Shown: positions 48,271-57,245 of the stretch, piece by piece
Layout of the letters: every line of letters starts with the position of its first letter
How positions within the stretch are numbered: the first letter of the stretch is position 1
NCBI RefSeq assembly: GCF_001553785.1
Contig: NZ_LOJP01000001.1
Span: 1-64,000 of the forward strand
DNA length: 64,000 bases
From: Actinoplanes sp. TFC3
GTDB taxonomy: Bacteria > Actinomycetota > Actinomycetes > Mycobacteriales > Micromonosporaceae
Reading direction: 5' to 3'
Translations under genes and position numbers: made by a program
The notes under the pieces: model-generated
What the model was told of the DNA's origin: nothing
The model's input: the letters and a program-made list of their open reading frames with translations, nothing else
The model's database searches: none

Positions 48271-50781
48271 GTGACGGATATCCCCGAGAACCCCGCCGAG
48301 GAGCCGCAGGACGCGACCGGCGGCGGTGTCGGCCAGCGCGTCGAGCCGGTCGGCCTCGAAGTCGAGATGCAGCGCTCGTACCTCGACTACGCGATGAGCG
48401 TCATCGTCGGGCGTGCCCTGCCGGACGTGCGCGACGGTCTCAAGCCGGTGCACCGCAAGATCCTCTACGCGATGTACGACTCGGGCTTCCGCCCCGACCG
48501 CGGGTACGTCAAGTGCGCCCGCGTCGTCGGCGACGTGATGGGCAACTACCACCCGCACGGTGACTCGTCGATCTACGACGCGCTCGTGCGTATGGGGCAG
48601 CCGTGGTCGCTGCGCTACCCGCTGATCGACGGCAACGGCAACTTCGGCTCGGCCGGTAACGACCCGCCGGCCGCCATGCGCTACACCGAGTCGAAGCTCT
48701 CGCCGCTCGCCATGGAGATGCTGCGGGACATCGACGAGGACACCGTCGATATGCAGGACAACTACGACGGCCGGGCCAAGGAGCCCACGATCCTGCCGGC
48801 GCGGTTCCCCAACCTGCTCGTCAACGGCTCCGAGGGCATCGCCGTCGGCATGGCCACCAAGATCCCGCCGCACAACCTGCGCGAGATTGCCGCCGCCGTG
48901 CAGTGGCGCCTCGACAACCCCGAGGCCGACGAGGCGACGACGCTCGATGCCCTGCTGGAGATCGTCAAGGGCCCCGACTTCCCGACCAAGGGCCTGATCG
49001 TCGGTCAGCAGGCGATCCAGGATGCCTACCGCACCGGTCGCGGATCGATCCGGATGCGCGCGGTGGTCGAGGTCGAGGAGGACGCCCGGGGCCGGCCGTG
49101 CCTGGTCGTCACCGAGCTGCCCTACCAGGTCAACCCCGACAACCTCGCCGAGCGGGTAGCGGAGTTGATCAAGGAGGGCAAGCTTACCGGCATCGCCGAC
49201 ATCCGAGACGAGTCCTCCGGTCGTACCGGTATGCGGCTGATCCTGGTCCTGAAGCGCGACGCCATCGCCAAGGTTGTCCTCAACAACCTCTACAAGCACA
49301 CCCAGCTGCAGGAGACGTTCGGCGCCAACATGCTGGCGCTGGTCGACGGGGTGCCGCGCACGCTCAACCTCGCGCAGTTCATCACCTACTACGTCGATCA
49401 CCAGATCGAGGTCATCCGCAGGCGTACGGCGTTCCGGCTGCGCAAGGCCGAGGAGCGCGCTCACATCCTGCGCGGCCTGGTCAAGGCGCTGGACATGCTC
49501 GACGAGGTGATCGCCCTGATCCGGCGCTCGCCCACCGTCGAGGACTCCCGCCAGGGCCTGATGCAACTGCTCGACGTGGATGAGATTCAGGCCACAGCGA
49601 TCCTCGACATGCAGCTACGCCGGCTGGCTGCCCTCGAACGCCAGAAGATCATCGACGAGCTGGGCAAGATCGAGATCGAGATCGCCGACCTCAAGGACAT
49701 CCTCGCCAAGCCCGAGCGGCAGCGGGCGATCGTCTCGGAGGAGCTGGCCGAGATCGTCAGCCGCTTCGGCGACGAGCGCAAGACCCAGATCATCCCGTTC
49801 GACGGGGAGGTCTCGATGGAGGACCTCATCGCCCGCGAAGACGTTGTGGTGACCATCACACGAACGGGTTATGCCAAGCGTACGAAGGTCGACCTGTACC
49901 GCTCCCAGAAGCGCGGTGGCAAGGGCGTGAGCGGCGCAACTCTGCGTCAGGACGACATCGTCAGCCACTTCTTCGTCATCTCGACGCACTCCTGGATCCT
50001 GTTCTTCACAAACAAGGGCAGGGTCTACCGGGCCAAGGCATACGAACTTCCGGAAGCTGCCCGTACGGCCAAGGGTCAGCACGTCGCCAACCTGCTCGCC
50101 TTCCAGCCGGACGAGCACATCGCCCAGGTCATCCAGATCCCGAACTACGAGGTCGAGCCCTACCTTGTGCTCGCCACTAAGAATGGCCTCGTGAAGAAGA
50201 CCCGGCTCACCGAATTTGACTCCAACCGCAGCGGTGGCATCATCGCCATCAACCTGCGGGAGGATGACGAGTTGGTGGGCGCCACGCTGGCAGCACCGGA
50301 GAACGACTTGCTCCTGGTCTCGAAGAAGGCGCAGGCCATCCGGTTCAACGCGACCGACGAGGCGCTGCGCCCGATGGGCCGGGCGACCTCCGGGGTGATC
50401 GGCATGCGCTTCGGCGAGGCCGACGAGCTGCTGGCGATGGAAGTGGTCCGCGAGGGCCTTGACGTTTTGGTCGCGACCAACGGCGGGTATGCCAAACGGA
50501 CGCCGATCGAGGAGTACCCCGTGCAGGGGCGGGGCGGTAAGGGCGTGCTGACCGCGAAGATCACCGAGCGTCGCGGTGGCCTGGTCGGAGCGCTTGTCAT
50601 CGACCCGGAGGATGAACTGTTTGCCATCACCAGCAATGGTGGTGTCATCCGGACTCCCGTGAAGCCTGTACGGCGCACGCGGGATCGGAACACAATGGGG
50701 GTCAAGCTGATGGACCTCCCAGAAGGTGTAACCATCGTGGCGCTTGCTCGCAATGCCGACGAGCCTGACGAACAGGACTAG
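48271..50781 (+). CDS. gyrA: DNA gyrase subunit A
   Basis: 836 aa, GTG at 48271. Breakage-reunion domain: [50 protein letters not shown] and the catalytic tyrosine in PPAAMRYTE. The quinolone-determining positions read Ser and Asp ([10 protein letters not shown]), the sensitive-type residues. The C-terminal beta-pinwheel carries the GyrA box QKRGGKGV. It ends 3 bp before the DUF3566 gene, a probable cotranscript. Confidence 0.97.
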   Translation: MTDIPENPAEEPQDATGGGVGQRVEPVGLEVEMQRSYLDYAMSVIVGRALPDVRDGLKPVHRKILYAMYDSGFRPDRGYVKCARVVGDVMGNYHPHGDSSIYDALVRMGQPWSLRYPLIDGNGNFGSAGNDPPAAMRYTESKLSPLAMEMLRDIDEDTVDMQDNYDGRAKEPTILPARFPNLLVNGSEGIAVGMATKIPPHNLREIAAAVQWRLDNPEADEATTLDALLEIVKGPDFPTKGLIVGQQAIQDAYRTGRGSIRMRAVVEVEEDARGRPCLVVTELPYQVNPDNLAERVAELIKEGKLTGIADIRDESSGRTGMRLILVLKRDAIAKVVLNNLYKHTQLQETFGANMLALVDGVPRTLNLAQFITYYVDHQIEVIRRRTAFRLRKAEERAHILRGLVKALDMLDEVIALIRRSPTVEDSRQGLMQLLDVDEIQATAILDMQLRRLAALERQKIIDELGKIEIEIADLKDILAKPERQRAIVSEELAEIVSRFGDERKTQIIPFDGEVSMEDLIAREDVVVTITRTGYAKRTKVDLYRSQKRGGKGVSGATLRQDDIVSHFFVISTHSWILFFTNKGRVYRAKAYELPEAARTAKGQHVANLLAFQPDEHIAQVIQIPNYEVEPYLVLATKNGLVKKTRLTEFDSNRSGGIIAINLREDDELVGATLAAPENDLLLVSKKAQAIRFNATDEALRPMGRATSGVIGMRFGEADELLAMEVVREGLDVLVATNGGYAKRTPIEEYPVQGRGGKGVLTAKITERRGGLVGALVIDPEDELFAITSNGGVIRTPVKPVRRTRDRNTMGVKLMDLPEGVTIVALARNADEPDEQD

Positions 50782-50784
50782 TTG

Positions 50785-51651
50785 ATGCCGGAGACACAGG
50801 CGAAGTCGGGGGCGGGGGCTTCGGCCAGTCCCGTCGATGAGGAGCCGAAGAAGGACGGCGCCGCATCGACCGGGCGCGAGGCCGGCCGCGCGTCGGTCCC
50901 CGCGGAAGCCCCGTCCCCGCCGAAGTTCACCCGCGCCCCGGGCATGGCCCCGCCGCCGGGTGAACCCGCCGCCGACACCGAGAGCCAGGCCGATGGCAAA
51001 CGGCCGGGCGGCCCCTCGGTCGCAAAGGGGTCGGCCACCGTGCCGATCGTCACCAAGGGTAAGAGCGGAGGAACGGGTCCTCAAGGTGCGCCGGTCGGGC
51101 GTACCGTGACCCCGCCTCCGGCCAAGCCCGCCACGGCCCCGCAGCGGCCCGGTGACGCCCCCAAGCGCCCGTCCGGGTCGGCCCCGGCCGCCGGTGCCGC
51201 TGCCGTGGGCGCCGCTCGGGTGTCCGAGGCGGTCCGCTCGGCGCGCTCGACGGTGTCGTCGGCCGCTGCCCGCGGCCCGCGGCGCGCCCGGCTGAACCTC
51301 AAGCGGATCGACCCGTGGTCCGTGATGAAGTTTGCCTTCGCCGTCTCCGTGGTCCTGTTCATCGTGGTGGTCGTCGCCACCTCGGTGCTCTACCTGGCCC
51401 TGGACGCCATGGGCGTCTGGGGCGAGGTCAACACCAGCCTGCAGTCGCTGGTGAACGCGTCGGGAGGCACCGACGGCAACACCGGCGGCGGTTTCCGGAT
51501 CACCGCCTGGGGAGTCATCGGCACCTCGATGTTGATCGGCGCGGTCAATGTGGTCCTGTTCACCGCCCTGGCCACCCTCGGCGCCTTCATCTACAACGTC
51601 TGCGCCGACCTGGTCGGCGGCGTCGAACTGACGCTCGCCGAACGGGACTGA
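50785..51651 (+). CDS. DUF3566 membrane protein
   Basis: 288 aa, ATG at 50785. The first 170 residues are Pro/Ala/Gly/Lys-rich and probably disordered. The DUF3566 domain (RRARLNLKRIDPWSVMKFAFAVSVVLFIVVVVATSVLYLALDAMGVW then FRITAWGVIGTSMLIGAVNVVLFTALATLGAFIYNVCADLVGGVELTLAE) has two membrane helices. It always follows gyrA in actinobacteria (Rv0007 in mycobacteria). The function is not known. Confidence 0.9.
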   Translation: MPETQAKSGAGASASPVDEEPKKDGAASTGREAGRASVPAEAPSPPKFTRAPGMAPPPGEPAADTESQADGKRPGGPSVAKGSATVPIVTKGKSGGTGPQGAPVGRTVTPPPAKPATAPQRPGDAPKRPSGSAPAAGAAAVGAARVSEAVRSARSTVSSAAARGPRRARLNLKRIDPWSVMKFAFAVSVVLFIVVVVATSVLYLALDAMGVWGEVNTSLQSLVNASGGTDGNTGGGFRITAWGVIGTSMLIGAVNVVLFTALATLGAFIYNVCADLVGGVELTLAERD

Positions 51652-51661
51652 CATATGCCGG

Positions 51662-51690
51662 ACCGGGCCCGCTTGCCGAGCGGGCCCGGT
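51662..51690 (+). terminator. Terminator of the gyrA-DUF3566 unit
   Basis: 12-bp perfect stem ACCGGGCCCGCT / AGCGGGCCCGGT, 5-nt loop, then TTTCG. It lies 10 bp after the stop. Confidence 0.9.
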
Positions 51691-51769
51691 TTCGTGCTGT
51701 CCGGGTCCAGGTTCCGTTTCGCAGGGGATGGCCGGGCTGCGGCGGCGCCTTGCGAAACAGAACTGGCCG

Positions 51770-52402
51770 TCACACCTCGGTCGACTCACCCCAGGCCAGG
51801 TTCTCCAGGGCGATCCCGGTGAGCCCGTCCTTGCCGAGGAACCTGCCCGCGGAGTTCTGCCCCAACTCGCTCAGCATCAGCTCGTGGATCTGAACGGTCC
51901 GGCCCGGCGCAACCGCCCGGACGAAGTCGACGGCCTCCCCGAACTTGGTCCAGGGGCCACTGGTCGGCACGAGCAAAGTCTCCACCGGTACGCCCGGAGC
52001 GCCATACGAGTCGCCGGGATGGAACACACGCCCCTCGACGAGGTAGCCGACGTTGGCGGAGACCGGAAGGTCGGGATGAATGACAGCGTGCCGCTCCCCA
52101 TGAACGCTGACGTTGAAGCCGGCCGGTTCGATGCGGTCGCCGTCCCTAACCGCCGAGCCGCGGCCGCCGAGCTTTGCCACCATGTCCGCCGGGGCGAACA
52201 AGGCCAGTTCAGGGCGGCGACGTAGCTCAGCCACCAGCGCCGCCTCATCAAAGTGATCGAAATGGTCGTGGGTCACCAGAATCGCGTCGGCGGCCGCGAT
52301 GAGCTCGGCTGCGTTCGGCGTGAAGGCACCGGGATCCACCAGCAGCATCCGGCCTCCCTCGGTGAACGTCACGCAGGCGTGGGCATGCTTGGTCAGATGC
52401 AT
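51770..52402 (-). CDS. MBL-fold metal-dependent hydrolase
   Basis: 210 aa from the ATG at 52402, with GGAGG 5 nt upstream. The metallo-beta-lactamase signature is THDHFDHFDEAAL, with further ligands expected at GERHAVIHPD and FHPGDSYGAPG. It resembles UlaG-like hydrolases of unknown substrate. It is divergent from a MarR regulator, and a perfect dyad operator lies in the 65-bp gap, so it is probably that regulator's target. Confidence 0.88.
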   Translation of the reverse strand: MHLTKHAHACVTFTEGGRMLLVDPGAFTPNAAELIAAADAILVTHDHFDHFDEAALVAELRRRPELALFAPADMVAKLGGRGSAVRDGDRIEPAGFNVSVHGERHAVIHPDLPVSANVGYLVEGRVFHPGDSYGAPGVPVETLLVPTSGPWTKFGEAVDFVRAVAPGRTVQIHELMLSELGQNSAGRFLGKDGLTGIALENLAWGESTEV

Positions 52403-52439
52403 GAAACCTCCAGATGCGCAGCAGAGCTGTACAACTAAA

Positions 52440-52460
52440 CTATACAGCCCTGCTGTATAG
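52440..52460. promoter_or_regulatory. Palindromic operator between the MBL gene and marR
   Basis: CTATACAG-CCCTG-CTGTATAG, perfect 8-bp arms with a 5-bp spacer, 8 bp before the marR start and 38 bp from the MBL start. A third related half (ctgtacaac) is at 52427. It should control both directions. Confidence 0.75.
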
Positions 52461-52467
52461 TAGCCGA

Positions 52468-52938
52468 GTGACCGACGAAGACATCGCCGAACGTCTGCGG
52501 CAATCGATCGGCCGCTTCGTGCGTATGGCGCGGGCACAGGCGGACACCCTGCCGCAGACCCACGCTGCCGCGCTCGGCGCGCTTGACCGCGAGGGGGCGC
52601 AGACGATTGCCCAGCTCGCGGCCGGTCGAGCAGTCAAGCATCAGAGCATGAGCCGTACGGTGGGGGAGCTGGTGTCGCTCGGTTTGGTGAGCCGTTCGGC
52701 GAGTCCCAGCGATGGGCGCGCTTTCCTTATCGCGCTGACGCCGGCGGGGGTGGAAGCGCTGGAAGCCGACCGGGGGGCGCGGCGGCAGTGGGTGGCTGAG
52801 GCAATCACTACTCGGCTGAGCGCGGATGAGCGGCGGATGCTGCTGGCTGTGCCGGAGATTCTGGATCGGCTGTCGGATTCGTCGCGTCCTAAGCGTCCCT
52901 CTGGTCCCTCGGGTCCATCGGGTCTCCCGGGCCCTTGA
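52468..52938 (+). CDS. MarR family transcriptional regulator
   Basis: 156 aa from the GTG at 52468. The winged helix contains THAAALGALDREGAQTIAQLAAGRAVKHQSMSRTVGELVSLGLVSRSASPSDGRAFLIALTPAG, including the typical wing DGR. The C-terminus ends in a proline/glycine/serine-rich PSGPSG run. It overlaps the upstream operator region and likely represses itself and the divergent hydrolase. The ligand is unknown. Confidence 0.9.
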   Translation: MTDEDIAERLRQSIGRFVRMARAQADTLPQTHAAALGALDREGAQTIAQLAAGRAVKHQSMSRTVGELVSLGLVSRSASPSDGRAFLIALTPAGVEALEADRGARRQWVAEAITTRLSADERRMLLAVPEILDRLSDSSRPKRPSGPSGPSGLPGP

Positions 52939-53108
52939 GCCTCCGCGTCCCCACGCCATTGTTCCTGAGCGAGGCTGCCTTCTTCCGTAGCGGGATTTAC
53001 CAGACTTATCAGGCGTCCGTGCTGGAGGTGGATGCGACTTGCTGGGCGGGTCCGCCCCCGATTTGGGCGGCGTGAGCCGGGTGCGGTAATCTTCATTGTC
53101 GCTGTCGC

Positions 53109-53185
53109 GGGGCTATAGCTCAGTCGGTTAGAGCGCAGAGCTGATAACTCTGAGGTCGCTGGTTCGATTCCAGCTAGCCCCACCA
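53109..53185 (+). tRNA. tRNA-Ile (GAT)
   Basis: Acceptor GGGGCTA / TAGCCCC, D-arm AGCTCAGTCGG, anticodon loop ctGATaa with anticodon GAT, T-arm GGTTCGATTCC. The 3' CCA is encoded. The location after gyrA is the same as in mycobacteria. Confidence 0.97.
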
Positions 53186-53220
53186 CGCAGTCCTCCACCG
53201 CACAGCCAAGGGGACCGGCC

Positions 53221-53349
53221 ATGTTCAAGAAGCTTCTGATCGTCGCTGGCCTAGTCGGCGCCACCGCCCTGGTCGCCAAGAAGGTCAAGGCCTCCAGCGA
53301 CGAGCGTGCTCTCTGGCACGAAGCCACCACCGCACCCGACCTGCGATAG
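53221..53349 (+). CDS. DLW-39-like small protein between tRNA-Ile and tRNA-Ala
   Basis: 42 aa, ATG at 53221 after AAGGGGA, stop TAG at 53347. It starts MFKKLLIVAGLVGATALVAKK (one membrane helix) and ends ERALWHEATTAPDLR. The helix, basic stretch and LWxEAT end fit the tiny actinobacterial DLW-39 family found between these tRNAs; the first residue of the DLW motif is Ala here. No function is known. Confidence 0.75.
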   Translation: MFKKLLIVAGLVGATALVAKKVKASSDERALWHEATTAPDLR

Positions 53350-53357
53350 GTCATCCC

Positions 53358-53430
53358 GGGGCCCTAGCTCAACTGGCAGAGCACCGCCTTTGCAAGGCGG
53401 GGGTTAGGGGTTCAAGTCCCCTGGGCTCCA
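53358..53430 (+). tRNA. tRNA-Ala (TGC)
   Basis: Acceptor GGGGCCC / GGGCTCC (one G-U pair), anticodon loop ttTGCaa, T-arm GGGGTTCAAGTCCCC. CCA is not encoded, so the CCA-adding enzyme must add it. An integrase remnant points toward its 3' end from 65 bp away. Confidence 0.97.
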
Positions 53431-53495
53431 CGTAACCGCCCTTTGACCAGGGCGAACGCAAGGCCAAGATCGTTGGGACCACATCGGGACCCACA

Positions 53496-54118
53496 TCAGC
53501 CAGACTTGGCATGGTCCCGAACGGGCTGGCGAAGAACCTTGCCGACGACTCCACGACGCCGTTCGCGGCGCGGCCAGAAGTGGACGTAGGTCTCCAAGGT
53601 GATCTGAAGCGTTGCATGGCGTAGTGCTCGCTGGACCTTCTTAGGGTCCGAAGGGTTCGTAAATAGCGTCGTAGCGAAGAAGTGCCGCAGCGCGTGGAAG
53701 CCGCTGTGATCCTCAGGCCAGCCGGCCTTGCGCCGCCATTTGATCCACTCTGCCGACCGCGTCCGGTCCGTAAACGGATTGCCGTGGGCGTGGTGAACAG
53801 CAGCGGTACGGTACGGCGCACCAGAGGGCCACCCGTGATGTCCGGCATTTCGATTTCGACCAGCGGAAACTCTTTCACGTGCTGCCGGAGTGCGTCCGCA
53901 ACCATGGGGTCCAGGTCGACGGTGCCAGACGACCCGCTCTTGGGCTCGCTGAGGTAGAAGCCGCCGTAGTCGCACGGCGAGTACCGCAGTTGCTGGACAA
54001 CGTGCAATTCCTCATTCTCCGCATCTAAGCAGCGCACCCCGTCTTCGAAGCCGAGCGCTACGCTGATCCTCAGCCCTGCGCCCGGCACCCAGCCCTGTGT
54101 AGCTTGGCTGCATTTGAG
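53496..54118 (-). pseudogene. Remnant of a tyrosine recombinase (phage-type integrase)
   Basis: Only the catalytic domain is left, in two frames. The first part, about 54118-53790, reads GAGLRISVALGFED, then LHVVQQLRYSP and GFYLSEPKSGSSG, with the first catalytic Arg in GLR. After a frameshift near 53790, GNPFTDRTRSAEWIKWRRKAGWPEDHSGFHALRHFFATTL gives the HxxR box, and LQITLETYVHFWP the nucleophilic Tyr. The N-terminal domain is missing; a stop precedes the first part. The gene ends 65 bp from tRNA-Ala, as integrases of elements inserted in tRNA genes do. A dead integrated element is the likely source. Confidence 0.85.
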
Positions 54119-54216
54119 TGACTAGCTAGCACTACAGCAGGAGATCCGTTCCCTGAGTTTCGCTCCGCACCTTGGCTGGCTTTGGTGGCGGCTTGATAGC
54201 AGCACCGGTAGGAAGC

Positions 54217-54729
54217 TCAAAGGGTGGACACGTTTGTGAGCGCCGTCCCGCGCGAACGGAGGACGGCCAACAGCCGGGCCTGTTCGGTCGCGGTCAAGTC
54301 GGCGGTCGGGATACCGGACATCCGGAGCTTGCTGTCGGAGAGCCCGTGGTGCGAGAGCAGAATTTGGCCGCGTGCCCGACGCACCGCCTTGATCGCCGAC
54401 CAGGGCAGCGTGTTTGTCGAGAAGCCATGAAAGGTGTGCACACCCACCGCGTCGATCCGATAAGCGACCAGCCCTCCGATCTTGTGGGCGTCCCGCGTCA
54501 CGATCTGCTGCGGCACTGCGAACAGCGTGAACAGCATTGCGAAAGCGCCGCCAAAAAGGATGAATGGCGCCCAACCACCTGGATTGCCGGCCCCGTACAG
54601 CAGCACAGCGACAGCCAGCGCGGCAACTGCAGCCCCTGTACCGACCGGAAGTAGGGAACGCCTTAGCAACGCCTTCACCAGCTTCGAATCCATCCGGGCC
54701 TGAAAGGTCAGCTCCTCCGCATCTTCCAT
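54217..54729 (-). CDS. Two-helix membrane protein with YcxB-like domain
   Basis: 170 aa, ATG at 54729. After 30 polar residues two membrane helices (SLLPVGTGAAVAALAVAVLLYGA and APFILFGGAFAMLFTLFAV) are followed by a PH-like/YcxB-type domain (TRDAHKIGGLVAYRIDAVGVHTFHGFSTNTLPWSAIKAVRRARGQILL). The family has no known function. It lies in the scar region next to the integrase remnant and may be cargo or a local gene. Confidence 0.65.
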   Translation of the reverse strand: MEDAEELTFQARMDSKLVKALLRRSLLPVGTGAAVAALAVAVLLYGAGNPGGWAPFILFGGAFAMLFTLFAVPQQIVTRDAHKIGGLVAYRIDAVGVHTFHGFSTNTLPWSAIKAVRRARGQILLSHHGLSDSKLRMSGIPTADLTATEQARLLAVLRSRGTALTNVSTL

Positions 54730-54790
54730 GCGCGCATCATAAAGACGATCATGATTGTTCTATGGGGAGGGGTCGAATACACGCATCAGG

Positions 54791-54960
54791 ATGTCACCGG
54801 CGAGCACGGACGGACTGATCGCGATCACCGTCAAAGAACTACGCCGACTGTTTGACGCCCTGGTCATCGACCCGGTCCGACGAACCGCCGAGGTCATCGC
54901 CTGGTCTGTCTACCGGCGACGATAACAAGATCAGGCCAAGGCAAGCACAAACAAGAGGGA
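54791..54960 (+). pseudogene. Possible transposase C-terminal fragment
   Basis: A 44-codon frame (54791-54925) reads TDGLIAITVKELRRLFDAL and VIAWSVYRRR before a TAA; the frame then continues QDQAKASTNKRDA. This resembles the end of IS701-like transposases (ITVNEIRRL ... WSxWRRRHQARARxxHYKR), with the stop at the His codon. The likeness is from memory and short, so it is tentative. Confidence 0.4.
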
Positions 54961-55404
54961 TGCCCGAGCGGACGGCGTATCGACCAAGACGCGGTAGGTG
55001 GCTCTGGCTCTTCAGTTCTAGCTCTGACGAACTGCCGAAACAGCCTTATCTGAATCTAGCCGCGCCACGCGAGCGCGGAGCGGCTGGCTGCGATCGGCTG
55101 GCGCACCGACCAGTCCAGCCTTGGCGATCGAAACGTCTTGAGCCTCCGGCGGGAGCGCTCAGGCATCTGGTATGCGTCACGTCCACCATCGATCCAGGCG
55201 AAGCCGAGCAGACATGCCCCAGGGCGCAAGGTCGTACGTCCAGTAGGGCGCTCCACCTTGGCGCCCTGGGGCATGTCCGCACCACGATGTGTGGGTCGAC
55301 GGTGGACGGGATGGCTAAGAGCACGTTGGGCGAACAACGCAGTCCGGACGTCATGCTCTGAAGTTTCTGGACGATTGGCATCGTCCTGACCCTCGGCGTC
55401 CTCG
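54961..55404. other. Scar region without a recognisable gene
   Basis: About 440 bp between the possible transposase tail and the methyltransferase gene. Frames on both strands exist but show no family motif. It contains the large inverted repeat at 55211-55277. Confidence 0.5.
55211..55277. repeat. Large perfect inverted repeat
   Basis: 17-bp arms GACATGCCCCAGGGCGC and its complement, extended by AAGG/CCTT after a 1-nt bulge, around a 24-nt loop. It is longer than any terminator in the window and has no T-run. It may be a mobile-element end or a folded recombination site. Confidence 0.85.
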
Positions 55405-56094
55405 CTATCGTGTTGTTTGCCCCTGAGCAGGATGAGGGCGGCGGGCGAAGACGAAGCCGCCCTCAATGCCGGGAGCCGCGTGGTGGGTCATCTCGGCGTC
55501 GATGGTGAACCCGGCCTCGGCCAGCCAGGATGCCGTTTGGGTAAGGGTGCGGCGGTGGACGTACACCGTCATGGGATGGTCGCCGTACCCGGAGGTTTTG
55601 AGATGGCTCCCTGAGCCGGCGTGGAAGCCGATGAGCACAATGCCGCCGGGCTGCAGAATGCGGTGGAAGTCAGCTAGGACTGCGGGCACCTCGGCGTCTG
55701 GGACGTGGATGAGGGAGAACCAGGCGAGCAGGCCAGTCACGGAGCGCTCGGGCAGGTCGAGGGCTGTCATCGAGCCGACTTCGAAGCGCAGACCGGGGTG
55801 GTCGCGGCGGGCGATATCAATCATGGCGGGGGACAAGTCGATACCGAAGGCGTCCAAGCCCAGGTCTGCCAAGTACCTCGTGAGGCGGCCGGGACCGCAG
55901 CCCATGTCGGCGACCAAGCCGGGGACTGGGGCACTGCCCGCATCCATGGCGGCATGAACCAATTCGGCGAAGAGGGCGAGGATGCCGCGTTGGAACGGCT
56001 CGGTTGCCAGGGCATCGCGGAGAAGAGCGGCATAGCTGGGGGCCACGGTGTCGTAGGACGTGCGGGTGTCGTCGATCCAGTCCGCTGCAGGCAT
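55405..56094 (-). CDS. Class I SAM-dependent methyltransferase
   Basis: 229 aa from the ATG at 56094; an ATG 14 codons earlier is possible. No ribosome site is seen for either, so the mRNA may be leaderless. SAM-binding VADMGCGPGRLTRYLADLG, acidic loop DAFGIDLSPAMIDIAR, then VGSMTALDLPERSVTGLLAWFSLIHVPD and FHRILQPGGIVLIGFH. The family is of the methyltransferase-11 type. Substrate unknown. Confidence 0.88.
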   Translation of the reverse strand: MPAADWIDDTRTSYDTVAPSYAALLRDALATEPFQRGILALFAELVHAAMDAGSAPVPGLVADMGCGPGRLTRYLADLGLDAFGIDLSPAMIDIARRDHPGLRFEVGSMTALDLPERSVTGLLAWFSLIHVPDAEVPAVLADFHRILQPGGIVLIGFHAGSGSHLKTSGYGDHPMTVYVHRRTLTQTASWLAEAGFTIDAEMTHHAAPGIEGGFVFARRPHPAQGQTTR

Positions 56095-56191
56095 GGCAAG
56101 CACGATAGGGGAAGGCGGCCGGGTGGAAAGAGGCATTGACCGTTCGGTTGTTGCTTGCTGGGGTTGGGCGGGCCAATATCCACGTGTGGCG

Positions 56192-56728
56192 ATGCGTGAT
56201 CGGAATTGGTTGACGACGGGGGAGACCGCGGTTTTGTTGCGCTCGTCGCGGGCTCATGTGGTGGATCTTTGTCTTCGAGGGCTGCTTCCGTACGTCCGCA
56301 TGAACGGTCAGCGGCGGATGCGGAGGTGTGATGTTGAGGCGCTCGTTCAGCCGTCGATGACTCGGGAGCAGTTGCAGACGTTGTGGCTGCACCGAGCGGT
56401 GGCGGGCCGGCTCGTACGCGATCCGCGGGCAGTCCTGGCGGCGGCGGCGATCAACTTGCGCCGGCTGCGGCGGATGCATCCTGAGGGGCGAGCCTGGGAG
56501 TGGCTGGATCGCTGGGATGCCGTGCTCGAACAGGGTGTTGAGGGTGTTCTCGAGGCCCTGACTTCGTCTGCCGAGTATGCCGTGGAGCTGCGCGTGACCT
56601 CGCCGTTCGCCGGCATTCTGTCCGAGCGGGAGCGGCAGACAGTGCTGGAGGCGTTCGCGCAGAGCCGTCACGATCATGCCCGGCCGATGCGGCCTGAGAC
56701 GTTCGAGGCGGTGCTGCGCGGGGTGTGA
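56192..56728 (+). CDS. Helix-turn-helix (excisionase-type) DNA-binding protein
   Basis: 178 aa from the ATG at 56192; a GTG two codons earlier (56186) is possible. The first 60 residues (NWLTTGETAVLLRSSRAHVVDLCLRGLLPYVRMNGQRRMRRCDVEAL) form a MerR/Xis-type DNA-binding domain. The rest is helical (RAVLAAAAINLRRLRRMHPEGRAWEWLDRWDAVLEQG) without a known domain. Such proteins occur as antitoxin-like regulators, but no toxin partner is adjacent. It is divergent from the methyltransferase. Confidence 0.72.
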   Translation: MRDRNWLTTGETAVLLRSSRAHVVDLCLRGLLPYVRMNGQRRMRRCDVEALVQPSMTREQLQTLWLHRAVAGRLVRDPRAVLAAAAINLRRLRRMHPEGRAWEWLDRWDAVLEQGVEGVLEALTSSAEYAVELRVTSPFAGILSERERQTVLEAFAQSRHDHARPMRPETFEAVLRGV

Positions 56729-56846
56729 ACTATTTGTGCGCGACTTCCGTGTGGCCAAACGTGTCAGAACGGCTTGAGTGAAGTCTTCGCGTCTGCGTAC
56801 CCGTTCCGTTACGCATTGGTCGAGTCGACCTGAGTAGCCTTCACTC

Positions 56847-57245
56847 GTGAGTGGACGGAAGCGAGCCGCTGCCATCATCGTGCGTGACCGGCGGGTGTTG
56901 ATGGTGCACGAGCGGAGCCGGCGGGCGGGCCTGCGGGAATGGTGGACGCTGCCCGGAGGGGGGATCGACCCCGGAGAAACTGCCGAGGATGCGGTACGCC
57001 GGGAAGTGCTCGAAGAGGTCGGGCTGGTCGTCAAGGAAGCCCGTTACCTCCAGGACTTGCCGTACCCCTCGGGGATGACCTCGGTGTTCGTGTGCACGGT
57101 GGCCGACGGCGAACCCGAGCTCGGCCCCCACGTGGGCGGACCCGAGCCGGTCGGGCTGGACTGGGTGCCCCTGCCGGAGGTGGAGCCCGGGTTGAGTGGA
57201 GTGGTCCCGATCCCACCGATGATCGTCGCGCTGCCACTGGAGTGA
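56847..57245 (+). CDS. NUDIX hydrolase
   Basis: 132 aa, GTG at 56847. The complete Nudix box is seen at GGGIDPGETAEDAVRREVLEEVGL (Gx5Ex7REVxEEVG). Short MutT-like protein that hydrolyses a nucleoside diphosphate linked to another group; the substrate cannot be read from the sequence. The 3' half overlaps an antisense frame of the next gene. Confidence 0.92.
   Translation: MSGRKRAAAIIVRDRRVLMVHERSRRAGLREWWTLPGGGIDPGETAEDAVRREVLEEVGLVVKEARYLQDLPYPSGMTSVFVCTVADGEPELGPHVGGPEPVGLDWVPLPEVEPGLSGVVPIPPMIVALPLE

Noticed and set aside
53860..53885. TTTCACGTG near 53873 as a parS site
   Set aside because: Only the left part matches; the right half is CTGCCG, and it lies in the integrase remnant.
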